Shown here: in pieces, positions 1-8,866 of the stretch
Position numbering within the stretch: the first letter of the stretch is position 1
Layout: each line of letters starts with the position of its first letter
From: Streptomyces sp. NBC_00289
GTDB lineage: Bacteria > Actinomycetota > Actinomycetes > Streptomycetales > Streptomycetaceae
Length of the DNA stretch: 64,000 nt
Reading direction: 5' to 3'
Assembly: GCF_041435115.1 (NCBI RefSeq)
Contig: NZ_CP108048.1
Location: 1-64,000, forward strand
Made by a program: the position numbers and the translations under genes
Notes under the pieces: generated by a model
Seen by the model: the letters and a program-made list of their open reading frames with translations, nothing else
The model's database searches: none
What the model was told of the DNA's origin: nothing

Positions 1-157
1 CCCGCAGACGCGACGCGGTGTCGCTACGCGACACTTCCCGCGCTCCGCGCGGGAGGGCGGAACTCCGTTCCGCCTGGCCGTATCGCTCCGCGATACGGCG
101 ATCCGGCTGACGCCGGATCAGTCCCGTACCGGCCTGCTCCGCAGTCCAGTACGGGAC
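1..157. repeat. Telomere-like palindrome array of a linear replicon
   Basis: Six hairpins lie almost end to end: 18-34 (stem GTGTCGC), 36-54 (TCCCGCGC), 56-74 (GGCGGAAC), 77-99 (GCCGTATCGC), 100-119 (GATCCGGC) and 121-157 (GTCCCGTAC, with an inner CTGC/GCAG hairpin at 134-144). All outer stems are perfect. Read on the minus strand, which would be the 3'-ending strand at a left end, the loops are GTA, GGA, GGA, GGA, GTCA and GGA, so they are GNA triloops or a GNNA loop. Streptomyces telomeres are known to have this architecture. Bases 1-17 show no clear full hairpin, so the extreme end may be missing. From 158 to the helicase RBS at 433 I see no gene. It is a telomere by pattern and context; the sequence class was not matched to a named telomere type. 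Confidence 0.8.
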
Positions 158-444
158 CTGACGCACCCTCCGGGCGCGCCAGAAAGGCGGCAGTAAGGGG
201 GGAGGGGTTGGTTGTGTCTCTGACCCGCTGACTCTAGGTCGACTCGTCACATCTCCACCCACTTCCGAACAACGGTGTGCGTCACTTCTGCTGGGTAGAT
301 AGAGTCTGGGATGTTAGGTAGGTGCCTCTCCAGGTAATTTTGGGTCGGAGCGGTGAGGGACTGGATGGATTCCAGTATCTGAGTTCCTTGAACTGAGCAG
401 CCCTCGATTCGCCTCGTGGAAAGAAGCGGGAGAAGGAGGAAAGA

Positions 445-2961
445 ATGTCATCTGTGACGTTGCGTCCGCATCAGGTTGAGGCCGTTGATTCGGTTCTGAG
501 GGTTCTCTCTGAGCCGCCGGGTGGTTGGATGCCGCCGGAGGGGTTGCGGGCGCAGGTAATTGCTGCGACTGGGTCCGGTAAGACGCTGATTGGTGTGGAG
601 TCTGCGAATCGTCTTTCGGCTCGCCGGGTGCTGGTTTTGGTGCCGACGTTGGATCTGCTGGTGCAGATGGCCGGCGCGTGGCGTGGTGGTGGTCGGCGTG
701 GGGCGATGGTTGGGGTGTGTTCTCTGCGTGCTGAGGAGAGTCAGGGTGTGCCGTGTACGACGGATCCCGGCGAGTTGGTGGCGTGGACGGCGGGGCCGGA
801 TCTGGTGACGGTGTTTGCGACGTATGCCTCGGTCGGGCAGGGCGTGTTGCAGCGTGCGCATGAGGCTGGTCTGCCGGTGTGGGACTTGGTGGTGGTGGAT
901 GAGGCCCATCGGGTGAGTGGTGATGCGGGTCGGCCGTGGGCTGCGGTGCATGATCAGCAGCAGATTCCTGCGGTGCGCCGGCTCTACATGACTGCCACCG
1001 CGCGTATCTGGGAGGCCGAGGGGGGCAGCCCTCGTCTGGTGGCGAGTATGGACGAGGACTCGCCCGTCTTCGGGCCGGTGGCGTACAGGCTGCGGTTGTC
1101 GGAGGCGATCCGGCTGGGGCTGGTGGCGCCGTATCAGGTGCTGTGTCTCGATATTCGTGATCCGGAGCTCTATGCCGCGCTGACGGGCGGGGACACCGGG
1201 TCCGCTGCTGTGAGGGGGGCTCGGCTGGCGGCGGTTCAGGCTGGGTTGATGCGGGCTGCTGTTGAGGAGCGGTTTTGTCGTGTGCTGGCTTTCCATAGTC
1301 GGGTGGGTGAGGCGGAGGCGATGGCGGCCGGGGTGCCGGCGGTTGCGGCCCGGCTTGCCGGGGAAGACCCCGACACGTTCCCGCCGGCGGAGCGGGTGTG
1401 GGCGGACTGGCTGTACGGCGGGCATGCGCCTGTGCATCGACGTCGGGTGCTCGACGAATTCGCCTCCGATTTCCTCGGAGGGCCGGAATTTGAGGGGCGT
1501 GATGTTCAGGCTGCGTTGCGGGTCTTGTCTTCCGTTCGTGTTCTCGGTGAGGGTGTTGATACGGCGCAGTGTGATGCTGTGCTTTTCGCTGATGCGCGGG
1601 GGTCGATGATTGACATTGTGCAAATGGTGGGGCGGGCGCTGCGTATGCAGCCGGGGGCGGGGAAACTGGCCACGTTGATCGTGCCGGTGTTCCTCGGTCG
1701 TGATGAGGATCCGAATGAAATGCTGACGTCGGATTCCTTGAGCACCCTGGCGAAGATCCTCGGGGCGTTGCGGTCTCATGATGCGGAGGCGATCGAGGCG
1801 CTCGCGGACCCTCGGATCCGCAGCGGCCGCCCGGCAGCCGAACAGGACGGGATGCAGGGCGGGTTCGAGAGCGAGGACGGCGGCCAGGAGCGCGGCGAGG
1901 GGGGCGTGCGGGTGAGTGGAGCGGCGGCCGGTGTGCTGCGGTTCAGCGAGGAACGTGATCCGTTCGCGCTGGCGCAGTTCGTCCGGCTGCGGATCATCGA
2001 TCCTGAGGGCGCGTACTGGCGGCGCGGCATCGAGGCGGCGACGCGGTGGTTGCGCGAGACCGGTAGCGGTGAACTGCGGGTGCCGTACGTGTTCACCGCG
2101 CCAAAGGAGTGGGGCGCGGTGGGGGGGTATCCGCTCGGGCGGTGGATCGCGGACGTACGGCGCTACTACGCCGCCGGCACCCTGGAAGCCGGGCGCGTCG
2201 CCGAGCTGGAGCGGCTGGGGATGGTGTGGTCGGCGTGGGACACCGCGTGGACGGACGGGCTGGCGGTGGCGCAGGACTACGCGGCGGTGCACGGGCACCT
2301 GGTGCCGCCCACCAACGCGGTGTGGGGTGGCGACGGCATGGCGATCGGGGTCTGGCTTAAGAATCAGCGTGCAGCCGCCCGGAAGACTCGTGAGAACGCC
2401 GAGCGGCGTGCTGCCGGGGAAGTGGGCGTGTCGTGGGCTGGAGAGCTGTCGGAGAGTCGCATGGAGGCGTTGGACGCGATCGATCCGGCCTGGTGCCCGG
2501 TGTGGGGGATCGACTGGCAGCGTGGATTCCACCTCACGCTCATGTACCTGCGGTCTGCCGGCACTGTGCCGGTGCGGGCGGGTGAGGTGATCGTGCAGGG
2601 CGAGGATCTCGGGGCCTGGACGGTCGCGCAGCGGGTCGGATGGGACAAGCTGGCGCCCACGCAACAGTGGCTGCTGGAGAGCGTCCTGGGGGTGGAGCCC
2701 GCGGGCGGGGGTGAGCTGCAGCCGGTGCGCAAGACTCAAGCGGACCGGTGGGCCACCCACCTCGCAGCCGCCCGTCAGTTCCACGCACGCGAGGGCCACC
2801 TGCGCGTACCACGCAAGCACGCGGAAGAGATTACGGGTGAGGACGGCGAAGTCGTTGGACTGCGGCTTGGTGGGTGGCTGGACAACACGCGGCGCAGGGC
2901 GGCCAAACTCGCCCCAAAACGTCGGACCGAGCTCGACGAACTCGGAATGCGGTGGTCATGA
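445..2961 (+). CDS. Telomere-associated superfamily 2 helicase, TtrA-like
   Basis: The 838-residue protein has Walker A ATGSGKT (about 41-47), Walker B DEAH (152-155), motif III TATAR (183-187) and motif VI QMVGRALR (about 391-398). The C-terminal third contains several helicase-associated modules with the pattern Y-G-LG-W...R...L..LGM.W, ending LDELGMRWS. DEAH helicases with such repeats are the usual first genes next to Streptomyces telomeres (TtrA family), where they are linked to conjugal transfer of linear ends. The start at 445 follows AAGGAGG at 433-439 with good spacing. It sits 290 bp from the palindromes and reads inward. A restriction-type helicase is the alternative, but position and repeats favour a telomere gene. 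Confidence 0.85.
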   Translation: MSSVTLRPHQVEAVDSVLRVLSEPPGGWMPPEGLRAQVIAATGSGKTLIGVESANRLSARRVLVLVPTLDLLVQMAGAWRGGGRRGAMVGVCSLRAEESQGVPCTTDPGELVAWTAGPDLVTVFATYASVGQGVLQRAHEAGLPVWDLVVVDEAHRVSGDAGRPWAAVHDQQQIPAVRRLYMTATARIWEAEGGSPRLVASMDEDSPVFGPVAYRLRLSEAIRLGLVAPYQVLCLDIRDPELYAALTGGDTGSAAVRGARLAAVQAGLMRAAVEERFCRVLAFHSRVGEAEAMAAGVPAVAARLAGEDPDTFPPAERVWADWLYGGHAPVHRRRVLDEFASDFLGGPEFEGRDVQAALRVLSSVRVLGEGVDTAQCDAVLFADARGSMIDIVQMVGRALRMQPGAGKLATLIVPVFLGRDEDPNEMLTSDSLSTLAKILGALRSHDAEAIEALADPRIRSGRPAAEQDGMQGGFESEDGGQERGEGGVRVSGAAAGVLRFSEERDPFALAQFVRLRIIDPEGAYWRRGIEAATRWLRETGSGELRVPYVFTAPKEWGAVGGYPLGRWIADVRRYYAAGTLEAGRVAELERLGMVWSAWDTAWTDGLAVAQDYAAVHGHLVPPTNAVWGGDGMAIGVWLKNQRAAARKTRENAERRAAGEVGVSWAGELSESRMEALDAIDPAWCPVWGIDWQRGFHLTLMYLRSAGTVPVRAGEVIVQGEDLGAWTVAQRVGWDKLAPTQQWLLESVLGVEPAGGGELQPVRKTQADRWATHLAAARQFHAREGHLRVPRKHAEEITGEDGEVVGLRLGGWLDNTRRRAAKLAPKRRTELDELGMRWS

Positions 2962-3224
2962 CGGAGAAGGGCATCGGGTCGCAGCTTCAGGTCGTCCTTG
3001 CGGGTGGCGTTGCTCCTCACGCGGTTACGGGCGGCAACACCGCCAACCGGCTGCGCGCGCTCCTCGAGGGTGTAGAGGGTGTAGGTGTGGGCGCGCTTGA
3101 GCGGGTGCACCTGCGGTCCGTCCCCGCGGCGACGGAGTGGTGCAAGGCCGCGCGTCGTGTCCGGCGGCGTCAAGGGGTCGTTGCACAGGACAGCGCGCAC
3201 CGGTCTCATGCCCCCACGGTGTGA
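2958..3224 (+). CDS. Small hypothetical protein overlapping the helicase stop
   Basis: An 88-codon reading frame starts at an ATG that overlaps the helicase stop (ATGA at 2958-2961), an arrangement suggesting translational coupling. The product is basic toward its C-terminus (KAARRVRRRQ) and shows no domain I recognise. The opposite strand is also open here, so the call rests mainly on the ATGA overlap. It could be the frayed 3' end of an older gene rather than a functional one. Confidence 0.3.
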   Translation: MTEKGIGSQLQVVLAGGVAPHAVTGGNTANRLRALLEGVEGVGVGALERVHLRSVPAATEWCKAARRVRRRQGVVAQDSAHRSHAPTV

Positions 3225-3281
3225 CCGGTGCGCGAGAGGTTGAGAACTCGACTTCCGCTGCCCGGTCTCGAGTTTTCAGCT

Positions 3282-3295
3282 GTAGCCCGGCCCCG
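3282..3295 (-). terminator. Left arm of a terminator hairpin split by IS1182
   Basis: Bases 3282-3295 are complementary, with one mismatch, to 5089-5102. The two arms would form a 14-bp stem with a 15-base loop if the IS between them were removed. The right arm overlaps the stop codon (5099-5101) of the minus-strand replication-relaxation gene, so this is read as that gene's terminator-like stem. The IS now separates the arms by 1.8 kb. Confidence 0.6.
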
Positions 3296-3296
3296 A

Positions 3297-5089
3297 CCGC
3301 GCTCTGGACGCTGTTGGTAAATCCGGGGTTTGCGTGACGACGGCCTGTGTGACCCCGTTGGGGTTGTGCAGGCCGTCGTCGTGTTTCTGGGGTGGGTTCG
3401 TGTCGTTGCGTGGGGTGGAGTTGGCGGAGATCCCTGAGGAGACCGTGCGGTTGGCGCGTGCGGTGTTCCCGAAGGGCTGTCTGGTGATGCGGGTACGGGA
3501 TGCGCTCGGGCCGGTCTTCGCCGACGTCGATTTCGAGGAGCTGTTCCCGGTGCGAGGGCGTCCGGCGGTGTCACCGGCCCGGCTGGCGCTGGTGTCGGTG
3601 TTGCAGTTCGCGGAGGGGCTGACCGACCGGCAGGCCGCGCACGCGGTGCGCTCGCGTCTGGACTGGAAGTACGCCCTGTCGCTGGAGCTGGCCGACACGG
3701 GGTTCGACTTCTCCGTGCTCAGTGAGTTCCGGGCCCGGCTAGCCGAGTCGGATGCGGGCCGGGCGGTGTTCGACGCGGTACTGACCGCCGCCGGGGAAGC
3801 GGGGCTGGTCACGGCGGGCAAGCGGCAGCGCACGGACGCCACTCATGTACTGGCCGTGACCAGGGACCTGAGCCGGCTGGAGTTCGTGGTCGAGACGCTG
3901 CGCACGGCACTGAACCAGATCGCCGAGGCGGCCGGGGACTGGCTGGTGACCGTGGCGGCGCCGGAGTGGTTCGACCGGTACTCGGCCCGGCCGGAGGACA
4001 GCCGTTTCCCCTCCCGGTGGGCCGCCCGCGTCGAGCACGGCGACCAGTGCGGGGCCGACGGCATGGTGCTGCTCCAAGCCGCCTGGTCGGCGTCGGCACC
4101 GCCCGGCCTGCGGCATCTGCCCGCGGTGGAGTTCCTGCGTCAGACCTGGGTGCAGCAGTTCCACCAGGCCGAGGGGGCCGTGCGCTGGCGGGAGCCGAAG
4201 AACACCCCGCCCGGTCTGATCCGCTTACGCACCCCGCACGAGCCCGAGGCCAGGACCGGGGCGAAGCGGGATCTGGGCTGGTCCGGATACAAGGTTCATC
4301 TCAGCGAGACCTGCGAGCCCGACGCCCCGCACCTGATCACCCACATCCACACCACCCCGGCACCAGTGACCGACGGCGCGGTGCTGGAGGACATCCACAC
4401 CGCCCTGGCTGAACGCGGACTGGTGCCGGACGAACACCTGGTGGACGCCGGATACGTGGATGCCGAGCAGATCCACCACGCCCGCCGCGATCACAGCATC
4501 GACCTCGTCGGACCGGTGGGGAAGAACACCAACCGGCACCAGGTGACCGGCGGCTTCTTCGACAGCACCCGCTTCACCATCGACTGGGACCAGCGCCACG
4601 CCGTCTGTCCTGGTGGCCACATCAGCGTTTCGTGGCGAGACACCCGCAGCCACCGAGGCACCCCGGTCACCCGCGTCCGCTTCGCCGAACGGCACTGCGG
4701 CCCCTGCGAACTGCGAACGTCCTGCACCAACGCCGGAACCGGCCGCAACCTGACCCTGCGGCCGAAAGCCGAGCACGAGATTCTTCAGCAGGCCCGCACC
4801 GAGCAGGACACCGACCACTGGCGCCGCCGCTACGGACACCGCGCCGGCGTCGAGGGCAGCATCTCCCAAGGCGTCCAAGCCTTCGGCCTGCGCAGATCCC
4901 GCTACCGCGGTCTCGCAAAGACCCGACTGCAACACCACTTCACCGGCGCCGCCATCAACCTCGCCCGCATCGATGCCTGGCTCACCGGCAGACCCCTCGC
5001 CCGCACCCGCGTCTCACCCTTCGCAGCACTCCGCCCCGCCGGATGAGATCCAGCGGGGCGGATTTACCAACAGCGTCCGCGCTCTGGAC
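3297..5089 (+). mobile_element. IS1182-family insertion sequence
   Basis: The element is bounded by a 13-bp direct repeat CCGCGCTCTGGAC (3297-3309 and 5077-5089). Its inverted ends are GGACGCTGTTGGTAAATCCG at 3306-3325 and the exact complement at 5059-5078, so repeat and IR overlap by four bases. It carries one transposase gene. The target is the loop of a hairpin, a choice known for several IS1182 relatives. Confidence 0.85.
3400..5046 (+). CDS. IS1182-family transposase
   Basis: DDE transposase of about 548 residues when started at GTG 3400 (the frame is open from 3334). The N-terminal region (GLTDRQAAHAVRSR, LDWKYALSLEL, GFDFSVLSEFRARL) is the classic IS1182 N-terminal domain. The middle has DAGYVDAE and a cysteine cluster CGPC..RTSC, and the C-terminal region has YGHRAGVEGSISQGV with the last acidic residue, then RYRGLAKTRLQHHFTGAAINLARI. 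I prefer 3400 because the family usually starts just before SLRG-ELAEIPEET. The frame is intact from end to end, so the copy may be active. Confidence 0.9.
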   Translation: MSLRGVELAEIPEETVRLARAVFPKGCLVMRVRDALGPVFADVDFEELFPVRGRPAVSPARLALVSVLQFAEGLTDRQAAHAVRSRLDWKYALSLELADTGFDFSVLSEFRARLAESDAGRAVFDAVLTAAGEAGLVTAGKRQRTDATHVLAVTRDLSRLEFVVETLRTALNQIAEAAGDWLVTVAAPEWFDRYSARPEDSRFPSRWAARVEHGDQCGADGMVLLQAAWSASAPPGLRHLPAVEFLRQTWVQQFHQAEGAVRWREPKNTPPGLIRLRTPHEPEARTGAKRDLGWSGYKVHLSETCEPDAPHLITHIHTTPAPVTDGAVLEDIHTALAERGLVPDEHLVDAGYVDAEQIHHARRDHSIDLVGPVGKNTNRHQVTGGFFDSTRFTIDWDQRHAVCPGGHISVSWRDTRSHRGTPVTRVRFAERHCGPCELRTSCTNAGTGRNLTLRPKAEHEILQQARTEQDTDHWRRRYGHRAGVEGSISQGVQAFGLRRSRYRGLAKTRLQHHFTGAAINLARIDAWLTGRPLARTRVSPFAALRPAG

Positions 5090-5098
5090 GGGACCGGG

Positions 5099-6487
5099 CT
5101 ACTTGCTGCGCTGGCGGCGTCCGAAGAGCGCGGCGCGCAGGGTCGGGTACTGGCGTATGTCGCTGCGGCAGGTGGCACAGTGCCGGCCGTTCTCCGGCGA
5201 GTCGAACACGGCATCGTCCTGCCCGTCCTGGCCGGTGACCGGCAGCCCGCACCGCTCACAGGGCGGGGCCGGAGCGGGAACAGGATCCGGGGCGGTTTCG
5301 TCGGGCCACGGGTCCGGGTCGGGTGTCGGGGGCCAGGCCGGCGTGCGTGGCGCATGCTCTTGCCGGCTGGCTTCTTCGGCTTCCTTGTGACGCAGGCGCC
5401 GTTGCTCATCGCGGGCGTGCCAGGCGGAGTGGTCGGCTGGGTTGGCGAGAGCGGCGGGGAGGGTTTCCCACTGCCCGTGGCCGCACCGCCACCACACCAC
5501 ACCGCGTGGGCTGTCAGCCTGCAGGCGGTCCAGGGTGGTGAACAGCAGCGGGATGGCGTCGGTGTAGTCGTAGAAGCCGTCCTTGTCCTGCGCGCCGTAT
5601 CCGCGGTCCGGGTGGTAGTCGCCGGACCAGGCGGTGCGGGTCAGTTCCATGACGGTGTTCATGCGGTTTTTCAACGCTTGCGGGCCGGTCCGGGTGCCGG
5701 GGTTGAAGACGATGAGGATCGGCGGATGACCATCCCGGCCCGACGGCCGGTACAGGGCGCGCCAGGCCGGCATGTCCTTACCGACCGAGTTTTTGATCTT
5801 CACCCGGAAGTAGCGGAGGTACTTCTCGAACTTCGCCGCCAGGATCGCGGCGGACTCGGTGCAGTTGTCGACCTCCACGAACAGGACCGGCAACTCCTCC
5901 GGCGCCTGCAGGACCGCGTCTGCACGCACCCCGGCCCGGCCGGCCTTGCTGCCGGGCAGGCTGAGGGGGACTTCGGTCGACCAGGAACCGATCCAGCCCA
6001 GCCCCTGCATCTGCGGCACCCCATCCGCTGGGTTTGGCGGCGGCACGTCGCCGCGGGCCGGTGATTGGTCCGGCACTCCGGGCGTCTGGCGGGGCACGGG
6101 GCGCGTGGCCGCGGCGGGCGTGCGGGTGATCGCGATGACTGTCTCGTTCACCGCCATCGCGTGCGCGGCACCCGAGCGGGCCGCGCCCCGCGCTGTGCCG
6201 CCCATCTCCCCCGCCGCCCGGCCCAGTACCCCGGCAGCGGCGTCCAAACCCAGCGGGGTCAGGTTCCAGATCTTGTTGCCGTCACGCGCGCTGCCCTCAG
6301 AGACCACCAGGCCGTGCCGCGCCAGGTCCAACGCCGCGTTGCGGAAGGCCTTGTTGTCCTTGTGTCCGGGCGCCATCAGCCGGTGCATCTGATCCGCCGT
6401 CGCCACCTTCAGCACCCCCAGCGCCGCCAGGACGTGCGCACGCACCGCGCTCGTCGACCCGTACGGATACGTCTTCGACCCACCCAC
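5099..6487 (-). CDS. Replication-relaxation family protein
   Basis: The protein has the Replic_Relax winged-helix start AVRAHVLAALGVLKVATADQ followed by a run about new DNA ends, ALDLARHGLVVSEG and LTPLGLDAAA. The centre contains LFVEVDNCTESAAILAAKFEKY and the C-terminus a small zinc ribbon CERCGLPV...CATC. Such proteins are found on actinomycete plasmids and are thought to act in replication or transfer initiation. The frame is open to 6859, but the upstream part is repetitive and low in protein character. GTG 6487 follows GAGGGGGGA by about 12 bases and gives the usual family start; 6859 is the alternative. Its stop overlaps the right arm of the split terminator. The gene is otherwise intact. 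Confidence 0.75.
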   Translation of the reverse strand: MGGSKTYPYGSTSAVRAHVLAALGVLKVATADQMHRLMAPGHKDNKAFRNAALDLARHGLVVSEGSARDGNKIWNLTPLGLDAAAGVLGRAAGEMGGTARGAARSGAAHAMAVNETVIAITRTPAAATRPVPRQTPGVPDQSPARGDVPPPNPADGVPQMQGLGWIGSWSTEVPLSLPGSKAGRAGVRADAVLQAPEELPVLFVEVDNCTESAAILAAKFEKYLRYFRVKIKNSVGKDMPAWRALYRPSGRDGHPPILIVFNPGTRTGPQALKNRMNTVMELTRTAWSGDYHPDRGYGAQDKDGFYDYTDAIPLLFTTLDRLQADSPRGVVWWRCGHGQWETLPAALANPADHSAWHARDEQRRLRHKEAEEASRQEHAPRTPAWPPTPDPDPWPDETAPDPVPAPAPPCERCGLPVTGQDGQDDAVFDSPENGRHCATCRSDIRQYPTLRAALFGRRQRSK

Positions 6488-6796
6488 CCCGACCCACTCC
6501 CCCCTCAGCCCAGCACACACACCGGCACCCCTGGCAGCCCCCAAGGCCTCGCCCAGGGGGCTGAGCCGCACTCGCCGTGAGCACGCTACTCCACGGCCCG
6601 GCAGGGGACTTGGTAGGGGGAACGGTAAGGGAGCCGGTAGGGACTTCCCGCCTCTGTCCACCACCGTGCGCGGCATCCGCACCCGGGCACGGCGCACTCC
6701 GTCATTGCGGGCCCCGTGGCCCAAGTACAAGGCCCGCATGCTCTGTGACGGTCCCCAGGGCCCACGTAGAGGTGTTGCAGGACGAGTCGAGTCGGG

Positions 6797-6903
6797 GGTC
6801 AAAGTCGGGGTGTTTCTCAGTAATAGCAAGAGCAGGCGCAAAAAGCTCATGGTGGACAAGCTGGCCGCACTCGCCGACCTCGGACTCTACTGGGCGGCGG
6901 CCG
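6797..6903 (+). pseudogene. Remnant of a helicase-associated domain
   Basis: A short open stretch reads VKVGVFLSNSKSRRKKL then DKLAALADLGLYWAA, which fits the end of the helicase-associated repeat found in the gene at 445. No start or upstream domain remains. It suggests a second terminal helicase gene once lay here. From 6904 to 7252 nothing else is supported. Confidence 0.45.
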
Positions 6904-7252
6904 TAACGCTGCCCGTGAGAGGGAGCGGCCCCGGCCGCATTGCGTCCCGTCACGGGGACCGGGGCCTGTCCCGCGCGCTCCCTACCGGCACGGGCCGGAG
7001 CCGAGCGTAGTCCGTCCAGGTGAGGGAGGCGGAAACCCGACCCGGGTACGCGTGCGGGGTCTTTACGGCTGAGTCCAGCCGCCACGGCTGACCGTGCCGG
7101 GTTCCGTCAGGTTCCGTCTTACCGACTGCCAGGAGCATGCCCGGTCGCGGACCAGGCCGTGACCGCAGATGGAGTAGCGATCACTCACCCAAAAGACGGA
7201 ATCCCATGATCATCTGGGGTGGACACAACAGGTTTCCCCCGCGGTGTCAGGC

Positions 7253-7288
7253 GCAGGGCTGTCCCGGCAGGGGCCGGGACAGCCCTGC
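7253..7288 (+). terminator. Strong hairpin followed by T-rich run
   Basis: A perfect 16-bp stem (7253-7268 with 7273-7288) carries a 4-base AGGG loop. About 25 bases downstream lies the T-rich stretch TTGTTCTTTTTCTTCC. It looks like a strong terminator or protecting hairpin just outside the transposon at 7311. The gene it would serve is not evident. Confidence 0.55.
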
Positions 7289-7447
7289 AGCCCCAACAGC
7301 GACACATCAGCTTGTTCTTTTTCTTCCGGCCCCGAACGGTGTCTCGAACTAAGTCGCTCACCTGAGGGTTGGTCGGACGTGGGGGCGGCCTTCGTCTGAT
7401 CATGTGCTCCGACCAAGGTGCACGTGACCACGACGAAGGCCGTGAGG

Positions 7448-8866
7448 ATGAGTCTGCTGCCTGATGCTGTCCGCAGGGAAGCGTTCGCGGAAGCGTCACG
7501 CTTCCGGGGCGAGTTCTACGAGTGTCTGACCGCTCGGCGCGACGAACTGTTCGAGTTGGTGGACGCGGTGCTGTGTGCCGATGGTGCGGTGAAGTCCGCG
7601 GTGAACTTGACCCTTCTGCCCGAGCATCGGCGCGGGCACGGAGCGATGTACGGAGGCTTGAACCGCGGCCGGATCGACGTCGACCGGCTTCGGACGCTGC
7701 TGGCAGGGCTGCCCTTGCCGCGTTTCGACGGCGGGCGCCTGGTCTTGGCGGTCGATGTGTCGCCGTGGCTCCGCTCGGACGCGCCGTGCTCAGCCGACCG
7801 GCTGTTCTGTCACGTCTATGGCCGCGCGAAGACGGCATCGCAGTTCATTCCGGGCTGGCCCTATTCCTTCGTGGCCGTCCTGGAGCCGGGTGCCACGTCC
7901 TGGACCGCGATCCTGGACGCGGTCCGGCTCGGCCCGGCGGACGACGCGACCGCGGTCACGGCCTCCCAGCTGCGGGGTGTCATCGAACGGCTCATCGCCG
8001 CAGGCCAGTGGCAGGTCGGGGGCCCGGACATCGTGATCGTCATGGACGCCGGCTACGACGTCACCCGCCTGGCCTGGGTCCTGCGCGACCTGCCCGTCGA
8101 GCTGGTCGGCCGGGTCCGTTCCGACCGCGTCATGCGCCTGCCGAAGCCGCCTCGCGTCCACGACCCGAAGGGCGGGCGGCCACCCAAGCACGGCCCGGAA
8201 TTCCGCTTCACCAAGCCGGAAACCTGGCCCGAGCCCGCGATCACCACGGTCACTGACACCACCAACTACGGCAAGGCCGAAACCCAGGCCTGGGACCGGG
8301 TCCACCCACGGCTCACCCACCGCTCCTCATGGCTCGACCACGACGGTGAACTTCCCCTGGTCGAGGGGACGTTGATCCGGTTGAAAGTCGAGCATCTGTC
8401 CAAGGACCGCGATGCCCCGCCGGTATGGTTATGGTCCTCCAAGACGGGCGCCACCCCGGAAGACGTGGACCGCTTCTGGCAGGCATTCCTCCGCCGCTTC
8501 GACCTGGAGCACACCTTCCGATTCGCGAAGCAGACCCTCGGCTGGACCACTCCGAAACTGCGTACTCCCGAGGCGGCGGACCGCTGGACCTGGATCCTGA
8601 TCGTCGCTCACACCCAGCTCCGGCTCGCCCGGCCCCTCGCCGAAGACCTCCGCCGGCCGTGGGAGAAACCCGCCACCTCCGACCGGCTCACCCCGGCCCG
8701 GGTCCGCCGGGGGTTCAGGAACATCCGCGCCTACCTCGCCTGCCCGACCCGTGTTCCCAAACCCCGAGGCACCGGCCCCGGACGACCACCCGGCGCCAAG
8801 AACAGACACCGGGCACCCCGCTACGACGTCGGCAAGACCGTCAAACGCCCCGAGAGCCTCAAAGCC
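7448..8866 (+). pseudogene. NF041680-type transposase, split near its 3' end by IS256
   Basis: The product starts MSLLPDAVRREAFAEASRFR and holds VLAVDVSPWLR, VIVMDAGYDVTR and FDLEHTFRFAKQTLGW, the catalytic blocks of this Streptomyces transposase family. After about 473 codons the frame runs into IS256. Removing the IS and one copy of TCAAAGCC restores IGKPGRSW and a stop at 10374-10376, so only about the last eight codons were displaced. Start ATG 7448 matches the family; GTG 7418 is in frame upstream. The chimeric frame into the IS continues to 9358 and has no meaning. Confidence 0.85.

Noticed and set aside
448..2820. A 790-codon open frame opposite the helicase gene
   Set aside because: It is a GC-bias shadow of the helicase: Arg/Pro/His rich, no domains, no RBS.
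7185..7838. Minus-strand 217-codon frame over the hairpin and transposase start
   Set aside because: Low-complexity Arg/Thr/Ser product that overlaps the transposase gene; no supporting signal.
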